Notes: generated by a model not told the origin, from the sequence alone. A stretch of 64,000 bases of DNA from Panorpa germanica (GCA_963678705.1 OY783211.1:19854603-19918602); one strand, 5' to 3'. Shown: positions 28,454 to 41,343, counted from the first letter of the stretch. Program-made: numbers and translations.

Positions 28454-28898
28454 CAATGGGCATGTGTCTTCATTTTTTAGTGGTCGATTTTTCAATTGTT
28501 GATTGAAATATTTGATATTTTAGGTTGGTGTAAATATTATTTACAACTATTTCAAGGAACAACAATAAAATTTCAATATCATGTCTGCCTAAGCAGGGTT
28601 AAATAAAATAAAAACTTATTATTCTTTGATTTGACTTGATTATTTGACTACCAACAGCTACAAAACATTTCCACAGCACTGACCTACTCAACAAATAACT
28701 GACGTTAAAATGCATTCACGTCATAGAAATGGCCTACCATTTCTAGCGCTAAAACTACAATTCAAACTTTTAATTGCTATATCTCCGTCAATATTTAGAT
28801 ATTTAATAAAATAGACACGCTAATACAAATTTATTTACATCAATTTCAATCAACAAATTAAAAATCGACCACTAAGAAATGAGGACATAAGCCCGTTG
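28454..28898. mobile_element. Inverted-repeat element, family 1, copy 1 (rearranged)
   Basis: 445 bp flanked by inverted ends: left starts CAATGGGCATGTGTCTTC, right ends GAGGACATAAGCCCGTTG, with the inverted match running about 50 bp inwards (ATTTTTTAGTGGTCGATTTTT). Both ends are the same terminus type of the family, so part of the 641-bp form is missing. No ORF; a non-autonomous DNA element. Confidence 0.8.
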
Positions 28899-29002
28899 GC
28901 GTTATATGTCTAATGAAAGGTTTGAGGTTTTACTAAGAACGAACATATACTTTTATTCAATAAAACTTGTCTTATTCTATGGTTATTTTAATTTAGTATT
29001 AG

Positions 29003-32000
29003 TTACTTATATAAATTTATTACATTATCGATCCATTTTCGGAATTTTGCTACGTTGACATAAACTCCAGGAGTGCCAGTCTCTCCACAGCCGATGCCCC
29101 AGGCTACGATGCCGGCTTGTTCATAACGGGCCGGGTCATTCTTAAGTGGGCACACCAAAGGAGATCCACCATCACCTAAAATACAATTATTTCATTAGTA
29201 TATGTAACATCGTTAAATCATTTCGCCATTTTACTTTAAATAATCTTTGCAATTTAGCGGGATTTTCCTTATATTTTCTTTAAGAGATATGTGTGGAATT
29301 TTGCCAGAATGAAACATGATCGACATCAAAAGAAATACATTTAGGAGCATTATCGGTAATATTAAGATAATACGATTATCAGATTAAACTCAACAACATG
29401 TATATAAATATATTACTTCAAAAAAATGTTTCAAAATGAAAACGAACCTTCGCAAGTATCCTTTCCAGGTTCTCCTCCAGCGCATATAAAACTCTCATGA
29501 AGTTTAAAATATTTGCCCAATCTGTAAATACAAATACTCGTATTACCAACATTACAACATCTATATCAAAGACAAGAACTATACCAAGAACTACTTTTTA
29601 AATTTGAAAGAATAGTCTAGATATAAAGATATTGCTACTGAACTTTAGACAAAAGAATCTTAGTTCATTAGTTATTGATGTTCAAATAATATTTTATAAT
29701 TTTTTGCTAATTACACAGTGTTTCTCAACGCCGCTTCACACTTCCGGTGTGGCACAACTGGTAGTTCCACGCTTTTTAGGTAAGCTTGAAATCTGCCTTC
29801 AGGTCCGTATGTATCCTTTCCCCATCCACTGGCAATGCATCTGTATGAGATAATTCAAAAATTAATAAACGCAATGGGGAAATTATTCTCTTTTTTAATT
29901 TTGTAAAGCTAATCAAATAAAAGAATTTTCAACTTAAATTTATTTTCCATAAGTCTATATATCGATTAAGTTTCGACTAGATACAATGGGCTTGTGTCCT
30001 CATTTTTTAGTGGTCGATTTTTCAATTGTTGATTGAAATTGATGTTAATAAATGTGTATTGGCGTGTCTATTTTATTAAATAGCTAAATATTGACGGAGA
30101 TATAGCAATTAAACATTTGAATTGTAGTTTTATCGCTAGAAATGGTCAGCCATATTTGTATGACATGAAATTCATTTTAACGTCAGTTATTTGTTGAGTA
30201 GGTCAGTGCTGTGGTAATGTTTTGTAGCTGTTGGTAGTCAAATAATCAAGTCAAATCAAAGAATAATAAGTTTTTATTTTATTTAACCCTGCTAAGGCAG
30301 ACATAATATTTAAATTTTATTGTTCCTTGAAATTGCTGTAAATAATATTTGATATTTTGATATATAAATACATATAGCAGAGATTTATGATCTGTAAGGT
30401 TGGTAATCTTACACAAGGATTGTGATGTCACATTCACTTGGAATGTGTACAACGTTGAATTCCTTTAATAATTAAAGGGAAAAAATTACTTTTTTAAGTG
30501 TTAATATCTCGTAACATATAAGGAGTTATTAAAAAATAATTGAACATTTGAGCTTCTAGTAAACCACTTTATCAATATATAGTACACTTTTATAGAAATT
30601 AAGATATAGGACACAAACCCATTGATTGTATACGCGGAGTTGGAGCGGATTTATATTTTGTCTATGGGCTACTCTCACGGTGTAAATCTTTAATTAGAAA
30701 ACTGCACGTATATAACTTTTGAAAACATTTCAATTTTTTTACCTGGAGGTATCGAACACCTCGTCTTGCTTAGGCAAACAGATCAGTCCAACATTTAGAG
30801 TCAGTGTTACGGGCGATGAGAGTACCAACAGGGCGATGTCGTTGAAGGCACCCCCCGGGTTGAACTCCGGGTGCACTATTACCTCAACGACTTCTTTGTT
30901 TTGATAGGGCAGAAATTCGGTGTTAGAATGAGTGTCCCATTCGCCCACGCGTATCATCAACTTGCCATGCTTTTTCACGATGCAATGGGCAGCAGTTAAA
31001 ACGACCTGGAAAAGAAAGACAATAGGGGTCTTATTTTTGTAGTCTAGTAGAATAGGATAGACTTCCATGTCTGGGATAATAACTCTTGAATGACCAATTT
31101 TTAGGTTCCACGCCAAATTCAATTATATCCAGTCACAGTATTTGTAGGTGTGTCAACTCTCGTCACTTTATTAAATGTTTAATTATCGAGATATTCTCAG
31201 CACGCCTAATAAACACAAATTATAATCCAAGTCATCTGATCGAGTTACACATTTTATTTAATTGAATTCATTTAATATGAAATTATATTCGAAATAAAAT
31301 TCAAAAAATATTTTTTTTATTTGTTACGTTAAAATATATAATTCTAAAATGACAATGCCAATGCATTTGTATAGTTTGGTTCTTATTTTATTAGCAATAT
31401 TTCTCGTAGTTAAAACTGAAAAGCTGCAAATTGTGGAAGACATTGAAGTGTATCATTGGACCAAGCGGGAAAGACACCTTGTGGTATTGTTCGGTATGTT
31501 TCTTAATGTGGTTTTGCTGACTTGTGACAAACACCCCACCCCAAATTCAACCTTACCTTCACTACATGTAACGGACATGTTGCTGTTGAGAATTAAAATT
31601 GGGGTGACAGCAAAGAAGCAGAACTTAGAATCCTAACAAGGAAAAGATACTCTCATCTACTCTCTCTTTTCTCCTACAACATATATCGTTCTTTATTAAA
31701 CTTATTGACATTGATGTTAATATCTCTTTGTTATCAAGATGGTCATTAAAATAAAATTTATTTACAACACATGTATTACATAAACAATATTCGTTATCAC
31801 TTGCTACTCTATACTTCATAAGACCAACTTTGTATTATACTATATCTCATGGTTTAGTGGCAAAATATTTTCAACGCCTGCTCACAAGTCTGTTGACTAG
31901 ACTCTTGTCGAACTGTTGGAAATGAAGAAAAAATATTTAAGACGCTAACGTTTAAACTAAAATCACTGCTTACAAAACTAATTTTCTTTTCTAGCAAATA

Positions 32001-34596
32001 AAAATTGTACAAAAAGCGATATTATAGAAAAAGAGCTAATCGGTATAGAGAATGATCTTAAAAAGAAGCTGAAAGGTGTTATTATAAAAACAGTTAATAA
32101 TAGTTTAGCTCCTTATTATAGTGCCAGTCTAGAGGTTGTACCACTTCTCATACTCTTCAGGCGCTCAGTGCCGTTATGGTATAATGGTTGGTATTGAATC
32201 TAAAGTACGGTATTTGCTTTTTTGTACTTTTCTAAGATGTATCAAGTAATATTTAATACTGCAGGTACTATAGAAGGAAAACGGATATTACAATATTTTA
32301 TGGAAAATATAGAGTCTACAGTTACAGTTCTGACTGACAGTAACTTTGAAAATACGACTCAAGCTCAAACAGGGGCAGCTGGCGGCTGGCTAGTTTTTTT
32401 GTAATTATATTTATTTCTAACGAACACTAATACATAAGATCATTTTAACCGAAATGATTTAATAAAAAAACTTTACTATTTTGAGTTTCAAAAATGAAAT
32501 TTATTTAGAGAGGATCTACCAAATTGATGATTTCTCATAATAACTTATACTTTATTTAGTCATTCAGCGAGTTGTGCAGTTAGTGGAACTTCTAGAAGTT
32601 TGTGGCAGGCTGTAGGGGCAGCTCTAAGAAACCGTACAAAAGTCGGTCGCCTTGAAACAACCGAAGAAGGCGCCGCAATAGAAAGGAGTTTAAAACTGGG
32701 CACATACTTACAAGTTATATTGTTAGTAACTAGGAATAATTGGATATAGCAATATGATATATATTAGTAAATGGTACCTATACTGCATCTCACAAATGAC
32801 ATTATTTTAGATTTCAAAGAGGCCTCATGTACAAATACAATGGAAATAAGTTTAACATTCAAGAAATTATTAATTTTGCTAAAAAAGGATATAAAAAGGT
32901 AGTTCCGAAAAGTGTGATACAAACGCAAAAGTTAAAGTAAGTTCACATGAAAATAAATAAATGATAGAGAGACATTTATTTAATATCATTAGGTTGATAG
33001 CTTGTAAATTGTCGTAGTTAATTAAAAAAAACTATGCAGACAAAGTACATTAAAAAGTAGTTAAAAGTAACGTTAAGGTAGTTCACTAGTAAAATCATTT
33101 TTCTATAAAATTTGATTAAATTTAAATATGCTATTACAAAATTTCAAATATTTTAACCAGCTGCAAAGCAAGTTATTGAGTAAAAAAATGATTATATATA
33201 TAATCCTATGTACGTACCATTTGTGCAAAATATCCGACATTAGCTTTTGTTTTTCATTGTCTTTGTTTAGATTAAATTTAAATTTAAATATTTACATAGT
33301 TTTGAATATAACAGAAAAGAATATCATTGATTATGGATTCCTGTATTTTTAATTCCAGCAATGAACCCGGGCTGGAATGGGTTCCTAAGGAAGAAGATAC
33401 GCATCATTCCAAAAGTAGAGATAAGCGTTATGCGTTAACGTTCCAGATATTCCTGGTGGCTCTTTCAATTGTATTGCTTATTGCATACATCATTCATATT
33501 TCTACAACCAGCGAAGGAAACGAACAAAAAAGTTATAAAGCCATTATGAAAGAGATGAAGCAATTATGAAAGAGAAATAGACAAGTAATGTAAAAATTAC
33601 TTGTACATTTATAAGTAATTTAATTATAATTAGTAACTTTATAAAAACTCGTTTCCTTCTTTTACTTCGTTCACACCTACACTCTGCCACTAGTATTGTC
33701 ATCTATGTCATACGACAGTGTGCAAAAGAAATGATATAATTATATATTTTCTGTAGACGAGTATGTTTAATAATATTTGCAGTTATCTTGTGCAACACAA
33801 ATTTTCGGTATTAGGTGATGGTAAACAAAAATTAAAGAAGAATAAAGAGCTACGTTCGAATAGTGTAAGAGTATACTAGGTTAGATAAATCTAAGAAAAA
33901 ATAACTACAACATACCGATGGGTGAATTAAAGAACCTCCACATTGATAAACGTTGGGCACCGGAGCTGTAGCGTCGACACGGAAGATGACCACCATCCAG
34001 GGAAATTCTCCGTATTGGGCTTCGTTGTCTCTACCTGAAGCAAGAGTAACAGTTCTAGCAAAATGCTTACAAAACTAACATGCATCTTGGTGAATAGTGA
34101 ACATCTCACCTGTAATTCTTAATACAATGCCATTATTGTTGCGGACGCCGCACGTATTCTCTTTAGTCAGAACCGAAGCAGGTTTTACTGTTGAGTTGGA
34201 TTTACAGCAGACTTTTGTATTGTCGTTACAGGGGTCTATGGATTCCATCCTGCAACAAATTTGTAATTCCAAAAATTATCTAGGCAATGGAATAGAGAGA
34301 AGAGAGAGGATTAGATTTTATAAATCATACCTGAGGCTAATGATTCCAGATCCATCAATGTTTACCGAATGGCTCTTACAAAGATTGATCGGCAGGCACA
34401 CGCCTTGACAAAACGGGCTACCTTTTATTGCAGTTGATGATTCTTGAACATATTGATCTTTGTTTGGATTTTCTATGGATCTGAGAGCTTTATACGAGTG
34501 TGAATAAACAAGTTTGTCAGGTACAACCTTAAAAGACCTCGTAGTTACAGTGCTGGAAAAAGCAGCAACAATCGTCAGGAAAAACAAGAGCTTCAT
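29003..34596 (-). CDS. Clip-domain serine protease homolog (catalytically dead)
   Basis: Secreted haemolymph protein of the clip-domain SPH group; relatives act as cofactors in prophenoloxidase activation. Seven exons in phase: 34596-34331, 34249-34110, 34034-33916, 31005-30743, 29840-29715, 29521-29448, 29175-29003, about 386 residues. A signal peptide covers about residues 1-19; the clip domain is at 63-104 ([11 protein letters not shown] to KVCC). The protease-like domain starts near 123 (CGVRNNNG). His is present (LTAAHC, H182) and Asp is present (NDIALL, D231). The nucleophile is lost: GDGGSP replaces GDSGGP, with Gly at 332. Intron 3 (33915-31006) is 2.9 kb and contains a complete opposite-strand gene. 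The donor after exon 6 (GTTCGT) is weak. The nearest functional match is the PPAF-II/SPH1 type, by recall only. Confidence 0.9.
29984..30624 (+). mobile_element. Inverted-repeat element, family 1, copy 2 (full length)
   Basis: 641 bp inside intron 4 of the protease homolog. It starts CAATGGGCTTGTGTCCT and ends AGGACACAAACCCATTG, a 17-bp terminal inverted repeat with one mismatch. No ORF. This is the best-preserved copy and defines the family; related copies are at 28454, 47896, 53142 and 55000. Confidence 0.85.
31349..33569 (+). CDS. Thioredoxin-like single-pass membrane protein, nested gene
   Basis: Six exons in phase: 31349-31493, 31995-32186, 32265-32400, 32560-32721, 32811-32936, 33359-33569, about 323 residues. 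Residues 1-22 form a signal peptide. Two thioredoxin-like folds follow: the first around VVLFANKNC and [12 protein letters not shown], the second from about residue 130 ([49 protein letters not shown]). Neither has a CxxC; the second shows [10 protein letters not shown] transmembrane helix lies at about 278-300 ([20 protein letters not shown]) with a short charged tail after it. This suits an ER membrane protein of the TXNDC/TMX kind, with degenerate active sites. The exon 4 donor at 32722 (GTTAGT) was chosen because it alone joins VIL to FQRG in frame. The whole gene lies in intron 3 of the opposite-strand protease homolog. Confidence 0.8.
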
Positions 34597-35261
34597 TGTA
34601 GAGCTAAAAGAATATTATAAAACTACGATTATAAACATTATTCATTACGTACATTTGAGTGTGAATAACTCGAAAAATACTTAAGTTGCTCGTCCTCCCA
34701 CAGAGGGAATCAAATAAACTTTACCACCCTAACCTAAAAATAATGATTTTACAGATATATTTGATATTATATTAAATATTTACACTTGAAATAATGGAAT
34801 AAAATAAAACTATACAGCATATGAATATTAATTTTTTCATAAATTTTACTTACATTCGAACATATAAAGTCTTGTCAGTAGAGGCAAACGAAACACTTGT
34901 TCTAGATTTTGAAAATTACAAATAAAATTAATAATAAAATCACTCGCAAACCATTAAACTGAATAAAAATATTTTAGATTTTAGCATCAATGCATCAATA
35001 ATATTTCAGGTTTTGTATAAAAACTTTGTGTACATTTTAATTACGTTATTTAGCAATTTTAATTAATTTATTTTGTTATACTTTGAAATTTAAAATATCT
35101 ATAAATTAATCTAGTGTTCCTTTTTAAACTTCAATTTAAAATCTGGCAATACAGCAATAAGCACATGGTTTTTAACTGACGTTAGAGCGAATAAGAGGTT
35201 ATAAGATTAATTTCTAACCGCTTCTAACCTCAAACTTGGTTATGAGATTAATTCATAGATC
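34597..35261. promoter_or_regulatory. Divergent promoter between the protease homolog and PELP1
   Basis: 665 bp separate opposite start codons of an immune-type secreted gene and a housekeeping gene. AT-rich, no TATA box recognised. I did not find a convincing kappaB-type site, though I could not scan systematically. Confidence 0.4.
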
Positions 35262-38200
35262 ATGAGTGACTTAATAGATTTGTATAACTCTTTTGCTGAA
35301 TCTCCCATTCAAGACTTAAATATTATCTTCAATGCATTTTCAGAACATCAGGCTTTCCGGCAAGCGGTAAGTCTGAAATAATTATTTGTGTTAAAATTAA
35401 TACGTACTATATTGTCCAAATAAATTAAATTTATTTTCATGTATAGGCAGGACGTTTGCAAAATGTATCATCACATATTACTGAGACAATCAGTAAAAGT
35501 ACTACTCGATATGAAGGCCTCTTACATTTAGAATCCTTTCTTCAACAATGTCCGCACGATGTACTTATTGAGAAAGCGACTATTTGGCTGTCAATGACAA
35601 CAAAAGCATGTCAATCTGAAGATATTAGTTGTAAAATACAGGGATTTAAAACATTAGGTAACACCTCGGTTTGTCATAAATTCTTAATCAAGATTTGTCA
35701 AATATATATGTTACCATTTTTTTTTTTTTTAGATAAATTACTATTGTCTGTGAGTGTAAGCCCTGAATCTAAAAAACTTGTATCATCAGGAAACTTAGGA
35801 AAGATTTTCGAATGTGTCTTATTAACATCAAACGCCATTCAATACCATGCTCTGAATTGTTTGGAGACGTGTTTACGAAACTTCCCAGGTGCATCAGGGT
35901 CTCAGAAGAATGTAAAAGATCTTGAAAACCACTTACTTTCATTTGCTGATTCACGAGATGTTCCTAATGTGAAACCTGCAGCAAAATGTTTACATTTGTT
36001 GCAACAGGTACTAATTTATTTGAATTGCTAGACTTTATTGTAGGTATAATTTAAATTCGGAACTAAAATATTTAGGTCAAAAGTGGAGGGATTAAAGCTC
36101 ATAAAGCGTTATGGACCCAACAATTTATTTCTTGTTTTGGTTCTCTACACGATTGCTTAGACAATCTTTTCGATAACCTCTTAGAAGTAGAAAATTCTGC
36201 AGAAGTTGGAATGTCTACTCTTCCACTGGATATTCTTGAATTTACGGATACAGATACTGAGGTGTCGAGATACGTTAAATATTTTCGCAGATTTAATAAT
36301 ATATGCCACTTTGTGCAGGCTATGTTGAGGTGAGGACATTACTATTTTAAATATATAATTTTCCAAGAGGTAGTATATAGTAAAAACATACTTAATTGCA
36401 GTGAACCGTTCCCAGTGGCGAAAGGATTTCCAGCAGATTTTGATTCTATTCTTCAACTTATAACCAGAGGTTTGGCGATGTCTGGTAATGTGCTGGGAGA
36501 TAAGAAAACTTCATCAGTTATTGTAAAACTTGCATTTCTACCGCTTATTCAAACTCAAGTTTTACAAGTATTAGATTCGCTTATACGATGGTAAGGAAGC
36601 ATTGATTGTTTGTACTTTACCTTGTGTTCTTATTAGGGGTCGTCGGACAATGTCACAAGTGCCCAATGAAAAATTCAGGTTCCATTTTATCCAGTGTAAA
36701 TATGCCACAGCTTTTATTCTAAGCAATGTAAATTTATGAATGCTCCACAACCAGTTCATTTAACCTCATCATTCTCCGCCCTTTCGTCAGGCCTGATTAT
36801 TATAATGTAATATAAAATATACTTTTTCAGTTTGCGTCTAAACTTACTTATGTACGGAGAACAAATATGTAAAGCAGTATTTCGAGTTTTACAATGGACC
36901 TCAACACGTGAAAATAAAGACCATATTAAATCATATAGGTAAAAATCGATTTATTAGTTATTGCAAATATAAAATGTGATTTTGAATAATATTAGCATAC
37001 TGTATTTTCAGTGGTACTTTTAATTTATATTCTTAACTGATCAGACACTAATTAATTTTTATTTACAGGAATTTACGTAGAATTGCTTACTTGGTTCTTA
37101 CTGGATGGTTACGGTTGTCAACGAGTGGAAGTTCTGTTGAATTAGTAGTTGATAATTTATTAACTGAAATAATTAATGATATAACGCCATTCAAAGATTA
37201 TGTGACCCTTTCGGTGAGCTTAAAAAATTAGGTTTACGTAATTAGGTTCCTTTATATTTTGTTATTTATGTTTCTTAATGGGAGAGTCCGGAAAATTACG
37301 TTTGCTATATTATTGGAATTTCTTTCTTGAAAAAATTGACTTTTCAAACTTGCAGAGATGTTGAGAAAACACGTCCAACACAAATTTATTAACACCGATC
37401 CTAATGTGTGCTATACACATTATAATACGATAATTGCTAATCATTTCTGCAGAATCAAAATAATTAAAGACGCTTCTGTTCGGGATACACCTCTATAAAA
37501 ATTTAAAGCAAGAAATTGTGGTAGTTATATTTTTATTTTAAGTCATTCAGACTGTTTTATTTTGATGTACATTAATACGGATTAATTCTTAAAAGTCAGT
37601 ATAGACTAGAGTTCATTCCCGGAAGAAATATTCTATCTTATGATTAATTGTTCAGCCATGCGTCGACTTAAAATAAATCTTAAATAAAAGTTTAGAGTAG
37701 AAGTTTGTAAGTTACGTATAAACGGCAGTTTCTTCTAGGTTCCGTAAGGATTCCATTTGATAATTCTTTTAGGAAAATAATAATATCAGTATAATAAATA
37801 CCTTCAGAAAATGTCATGCATTTGTAAATTTTTAATAAACAAAATTCTATATAATATGATTCTTTTTAGATACAAACCGGAGCCAATAAGCATATGAGTA
37901 AAGCGGAGAGACAGAAATTAAAGCATACTAAACATATCAATGGCAATTTTCAAACACCTAATATTAAGTAAGTAAAAAAACATTTTTCTATTTTGAAGAA
38001 TATTCTTGACTTAGTGACGTGTCTATAATCTTCAGGAATGAAAGTCCAGATGGAGGCAACGAAACACTTTGCGTTGCTGCACTGCAGTGCCTACAGGCTG
38101 TGTTAGTTGCGACAGATCCTTGGTTGAAGCCAGATAAATATGAAGTAAGATATTAAAAATTCACAATTTTCGTAATGTATCTAATAATTATTTTTGTTAT

Positions 38201-40118
38201 AATAAGCAATTTAAAATTAGTTCTCTAAATCTATTTTTACCTCTAAAGTTAGTTTTAACGTTAAGCTAACGTTGGGCATAGCAAATTGTTCAAATTATTT
38301 AAAAATAAAATTAATATTGTAGGAGCTGCTATTGAAAGTGGTTCTTCTTCTGTTCGATGTGCAACGAGCTGCAACAAAAGAAGGACTATATGCAGATGCA
38401 ACAACACGGTTAGAACTATATGGAGTACTATTTGCTCTGGTTCAGAATCCTGTACCTTCCATAGAACCACCAACATGTATATGTATACATTTATTTACAA
38501 TTGGAAAAAATGACACTAATTTAAAAGTAAGACAGTTTTGAGCAAGGTAATGATTTAAACACATATTGTTATGCATTTCTATATCTTTTCAGGTAGCACA
38601 AGCTTGCTCAAACTGGCTAAGTATCTTGGTGAATGCAAATAAATCTCGACCTCAAACATTACAAGCTGAAATAATAAGAAATGCAAATAAAAGTCAACTA
38701 ATGAAAAAATTATTGAATGATCCTAGTCAATATGTATTTTTTGAAGGTCATATTATATCCACCCAGGTTAGATTTTAAATGATATGTCTTTCTATTTATG
38801 AAGTTGTTTTTGTTATTAAATATATAATGTCTAATTTCAGCGCTCAGAAACGAATAATACGGTAGATATTTCTAAAAATGGTATGTAACTTTAATTATAT
38901 TAAAAAATAACTGTTAAATTTATGAACTAGCTTTGAAATATTTTCATCTTATTTTGTGCTCTACATACTCGTAACTTATATTTAGATTTTTCTTATAAAA
39001 TATGTATTTTTTTAAGTTGATAGAGGTGATAATCATAAGCAAAAGTATAGTCGGATAATCAGTACAACCTTTACGTACACTCCATATAGCATATAATATT
39101 ATATATTTCGGAGATTATTCCATCAATGCAAACATTTTATACTTACTTATAAACTTTCTTAGTTTTATTGTAGAGTCACCTAAAATCAAAGAGTAAAAAA
39201 TATATTTTTTCAGAACATATCGAAGACAGAGGAAATCCAGAATTACTGGAAAAAATGAAAGTTATTTTGAATTCTGAAAAAGATTATCGAGAAGATGCAA
39301 ATTTAAAAACAATAGCAAATCAAGCAAAAGAAATAATACGTAAGAACTTGAAGGAGTCTGACCATCACACAGTCAATTCAGAAGTAGCGCAAGATGAAAA
39401 ACAGGTTGTCGAAGTTGGCCATGCAAATGATTCTGAAAATAATGAAAAAGAAACTGCAGTAGATGATGTAGTTGTAACGGAAAATATTTCACAAGAAACT
39501 GTAGTGGATGATGTAGTTGTAACGGAAAATGTCTCACAAGAAACTGCAGTAGATGATGTAGCTGTAACGGAAATTGTCTCACAAGAAACTGCAGTAGATG
39601 ATGTAGCTGCAACGGAAATTGTCTCACAAGAAACTGCAGTAGATGATGTAGTTATAACTGAAAATGTCTCACAAGAAACTGTAGTAGATGATGTAGTTGT
39701 AACAGAAAATGTCTCACAAGAAAATGAGATAGCCATATGTTCGGATTCCACAAAAGTATCGCATTCCCAAAAAAGAGATGCAGATGAGGTGGACGGTGAC
39801 AATATTTCAGTTTTAAAACCCGCACCAAAAAAATTAAAAAAAGAATTAGATGTTTCGGCAGAAGTAGAAGCAATGGAATTAGAACATTCATTAGAAGATT
39901 GCAACATTAGCATTATTTCTCACATCGAAGGTAAAACGGTTAAAACGATTAAAACAATGGAATTAATTGAAATGGATGCTGCAGAAGAAACTGCTCAACC
40001 AATTATTGTGCTGTCAGATGATGATGATAACGCAGTTACAGCTGAAGATGGAAACCTAACTGCAGACGAAATGTTGAAATCATTTGTCGCAGATATCGAT
40101 GATGATACAACTGTTTAG
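35262..40118 (+). CDS. PELP1: PELP1/RIX1-like ribosome biogenesis protein
   Basis: Nuclear scaffold of the RIX1/PELP1-TEX10-WDR18 complex, needed for 60S maturation. Thirteen exons in phase: 35262-35366, 35447-35657, 35733-36007, 36076-36329, 36402-36590, 36831-36938, 37069-37213, 37870-37967, 38036-38144, 38323-38526, 38593-38766, 38841-38880, 39214-40118, about 938 residues. The first ~630 residues are helical and repeat-like, typical of the RIX1 domain (KIFECVLLTSNAIQYHALNC, AVFRVLQWTSTRENK, NLRRIAYLVLTGWL). The last exon codes for a low-complexity acidic tail with six 15-residue repeats at about 717-806, a basic patch (PAPKKLKKE) and an acidic end (LSDDDDNAVTAEDG), paralleling the Glu-rich tail of vertebrate PELP1. 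Family assignment rests on architecture and partial recall of the human protein. AATAAA is at 40222-40227. Confidence 0.78.
39450..39719 (+). repeat. Coding minisatellite, six 45-bp units in PELP1
   Basis: Six consecutive in-frame 45-bp units coding for variants of ETAVDDVVVTENVSQ. Units differ by a few substitutions (A/V at position 3, V/A at 8-9, N/I at 13) and have no indels. It is flanked by GNNEKE-like acidic sequence before and ENEIAICSD after. Confidence 0.95.
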
Positions 40119-41343
40119 ATATAGTTACAATTTTTGCCTAAATTTTTTTTTTAAGCATAAAATTTCATTACCGAAATATATTAATTTAATATCATATTGT
40201 AAAATTTAATATTGTTTATATAATAAATGTCTTTTGCAACATTATTTGATTATATTTTATAAAATAGAGATGATTGATAAACTGAAGTACGTTTGGTACT
40301 CAATTTTACTATATGACACAAGTAAGAAAAGGTATAAAAATTTAATTATGTAAATGCTAGACAGTGCTGGTATTATACAAATTCACAACTCCAGCTTATC
40401 TGAAATTTTTTTTTTTATCTTAAACGCGAAACGAATTGTATGTGGTCACAATTGCCTTCTAGCCTATCCGATATATTTTTTTAGCTCCCATGCGAAATCA
40501 ATTGTATCTAGTCATAATTCAACCGAATTTTTGAAAGCCTATGCTATGCCGCGACGGAAATTTGCACACATTCGTATAAATTATACATTATTACTCTCCA
40601 AACAATTTTGTTAAGAATGTGTTCAAATTCTCCTAATGTAATTATAATCTACAGTGTGTTAACTGAGATGCTGAGATGTTAACATGTAGAATGCATTAAA
40701 CGATAGGCATGCCACCGAGGACTATGAACCCGAAGAGTGCTCATCAAAGATGATATATACTAGTGCTCATTAAGAGACAATTTGAAAGTTTTACAGGTAT
40801 TACTGGATTTTATTACTAAATAAAATAAGTCACACACAATTTTGTCCACAGATGTAGCTAGCTGAATTGCAAGGTGGCGCTGACAATGCAAATTAAACTA
40901 ATAAAGTCTAACCGAGTTCCCATTCTAGATTCTAGCCGAGTCAAGCCGAGTTCTGCCGGGTTCTAACAAGTGACAGCATGTGGTATCACATTTTAAATTT
41001 GACATGTAGAAAATTACAATTTTAATTTTAATTGAGTTTTCTTATTTAAACACAATTGACATCCACAAACAGCAGTTTATGGAAAAAGACAGTGATTATT
41101 CTAAACGTATAGATCTGTTTAGTTTATATAAAATATATTTAAAGAATCCAAATCAGTTATTATAACTCGAGGTAATGTCATTTATTATTTTAGTCTTAAC
41201 AATTATCCTTTCATAGTTAATATTTTATTATAAAAAATAAGACCTTTTTTTATAATATAAAACACGTTGCAGTATAATAATTTAATAATCAAATAAATTT
41301 TTGATGGTTATGTGTTTTCTATCTTTATATTAATATTTTAGGC
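40119..41343. other. Intergenic between PELP1 and TADA2A, with short repeats
   Basis: Holds the PELP1 3' UTR, a second patch of the GAAATCAATTGTATCTAGTC minisatellite motif (40425-40530), and an 11-bp degenerate repeat of CCGAGTTCT type (40909-40962). A possible non-coding first exon of TADA2A ends near 41170 (ACTCGAG then GTAATG), with the matching acceptor at 41341. That exon would contain a 28-codon upstream reading frame at 41078 (MEKDSDYSKRIDLF...). Confidence 0.5.

Noticed and set aside
39450-39719. Regular 45-bp repeats as a possible CRISPR array
   Set aside because: Units abut without variable spacers and are in frame inside a eukaryotic coding exon.
39365-39913. 182-residue minus-strand frame rich in Thr, Ser and Val
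   Set aside because: Antisense of the PELP1 coding minisatellite; periodic repeats keep several frames open.
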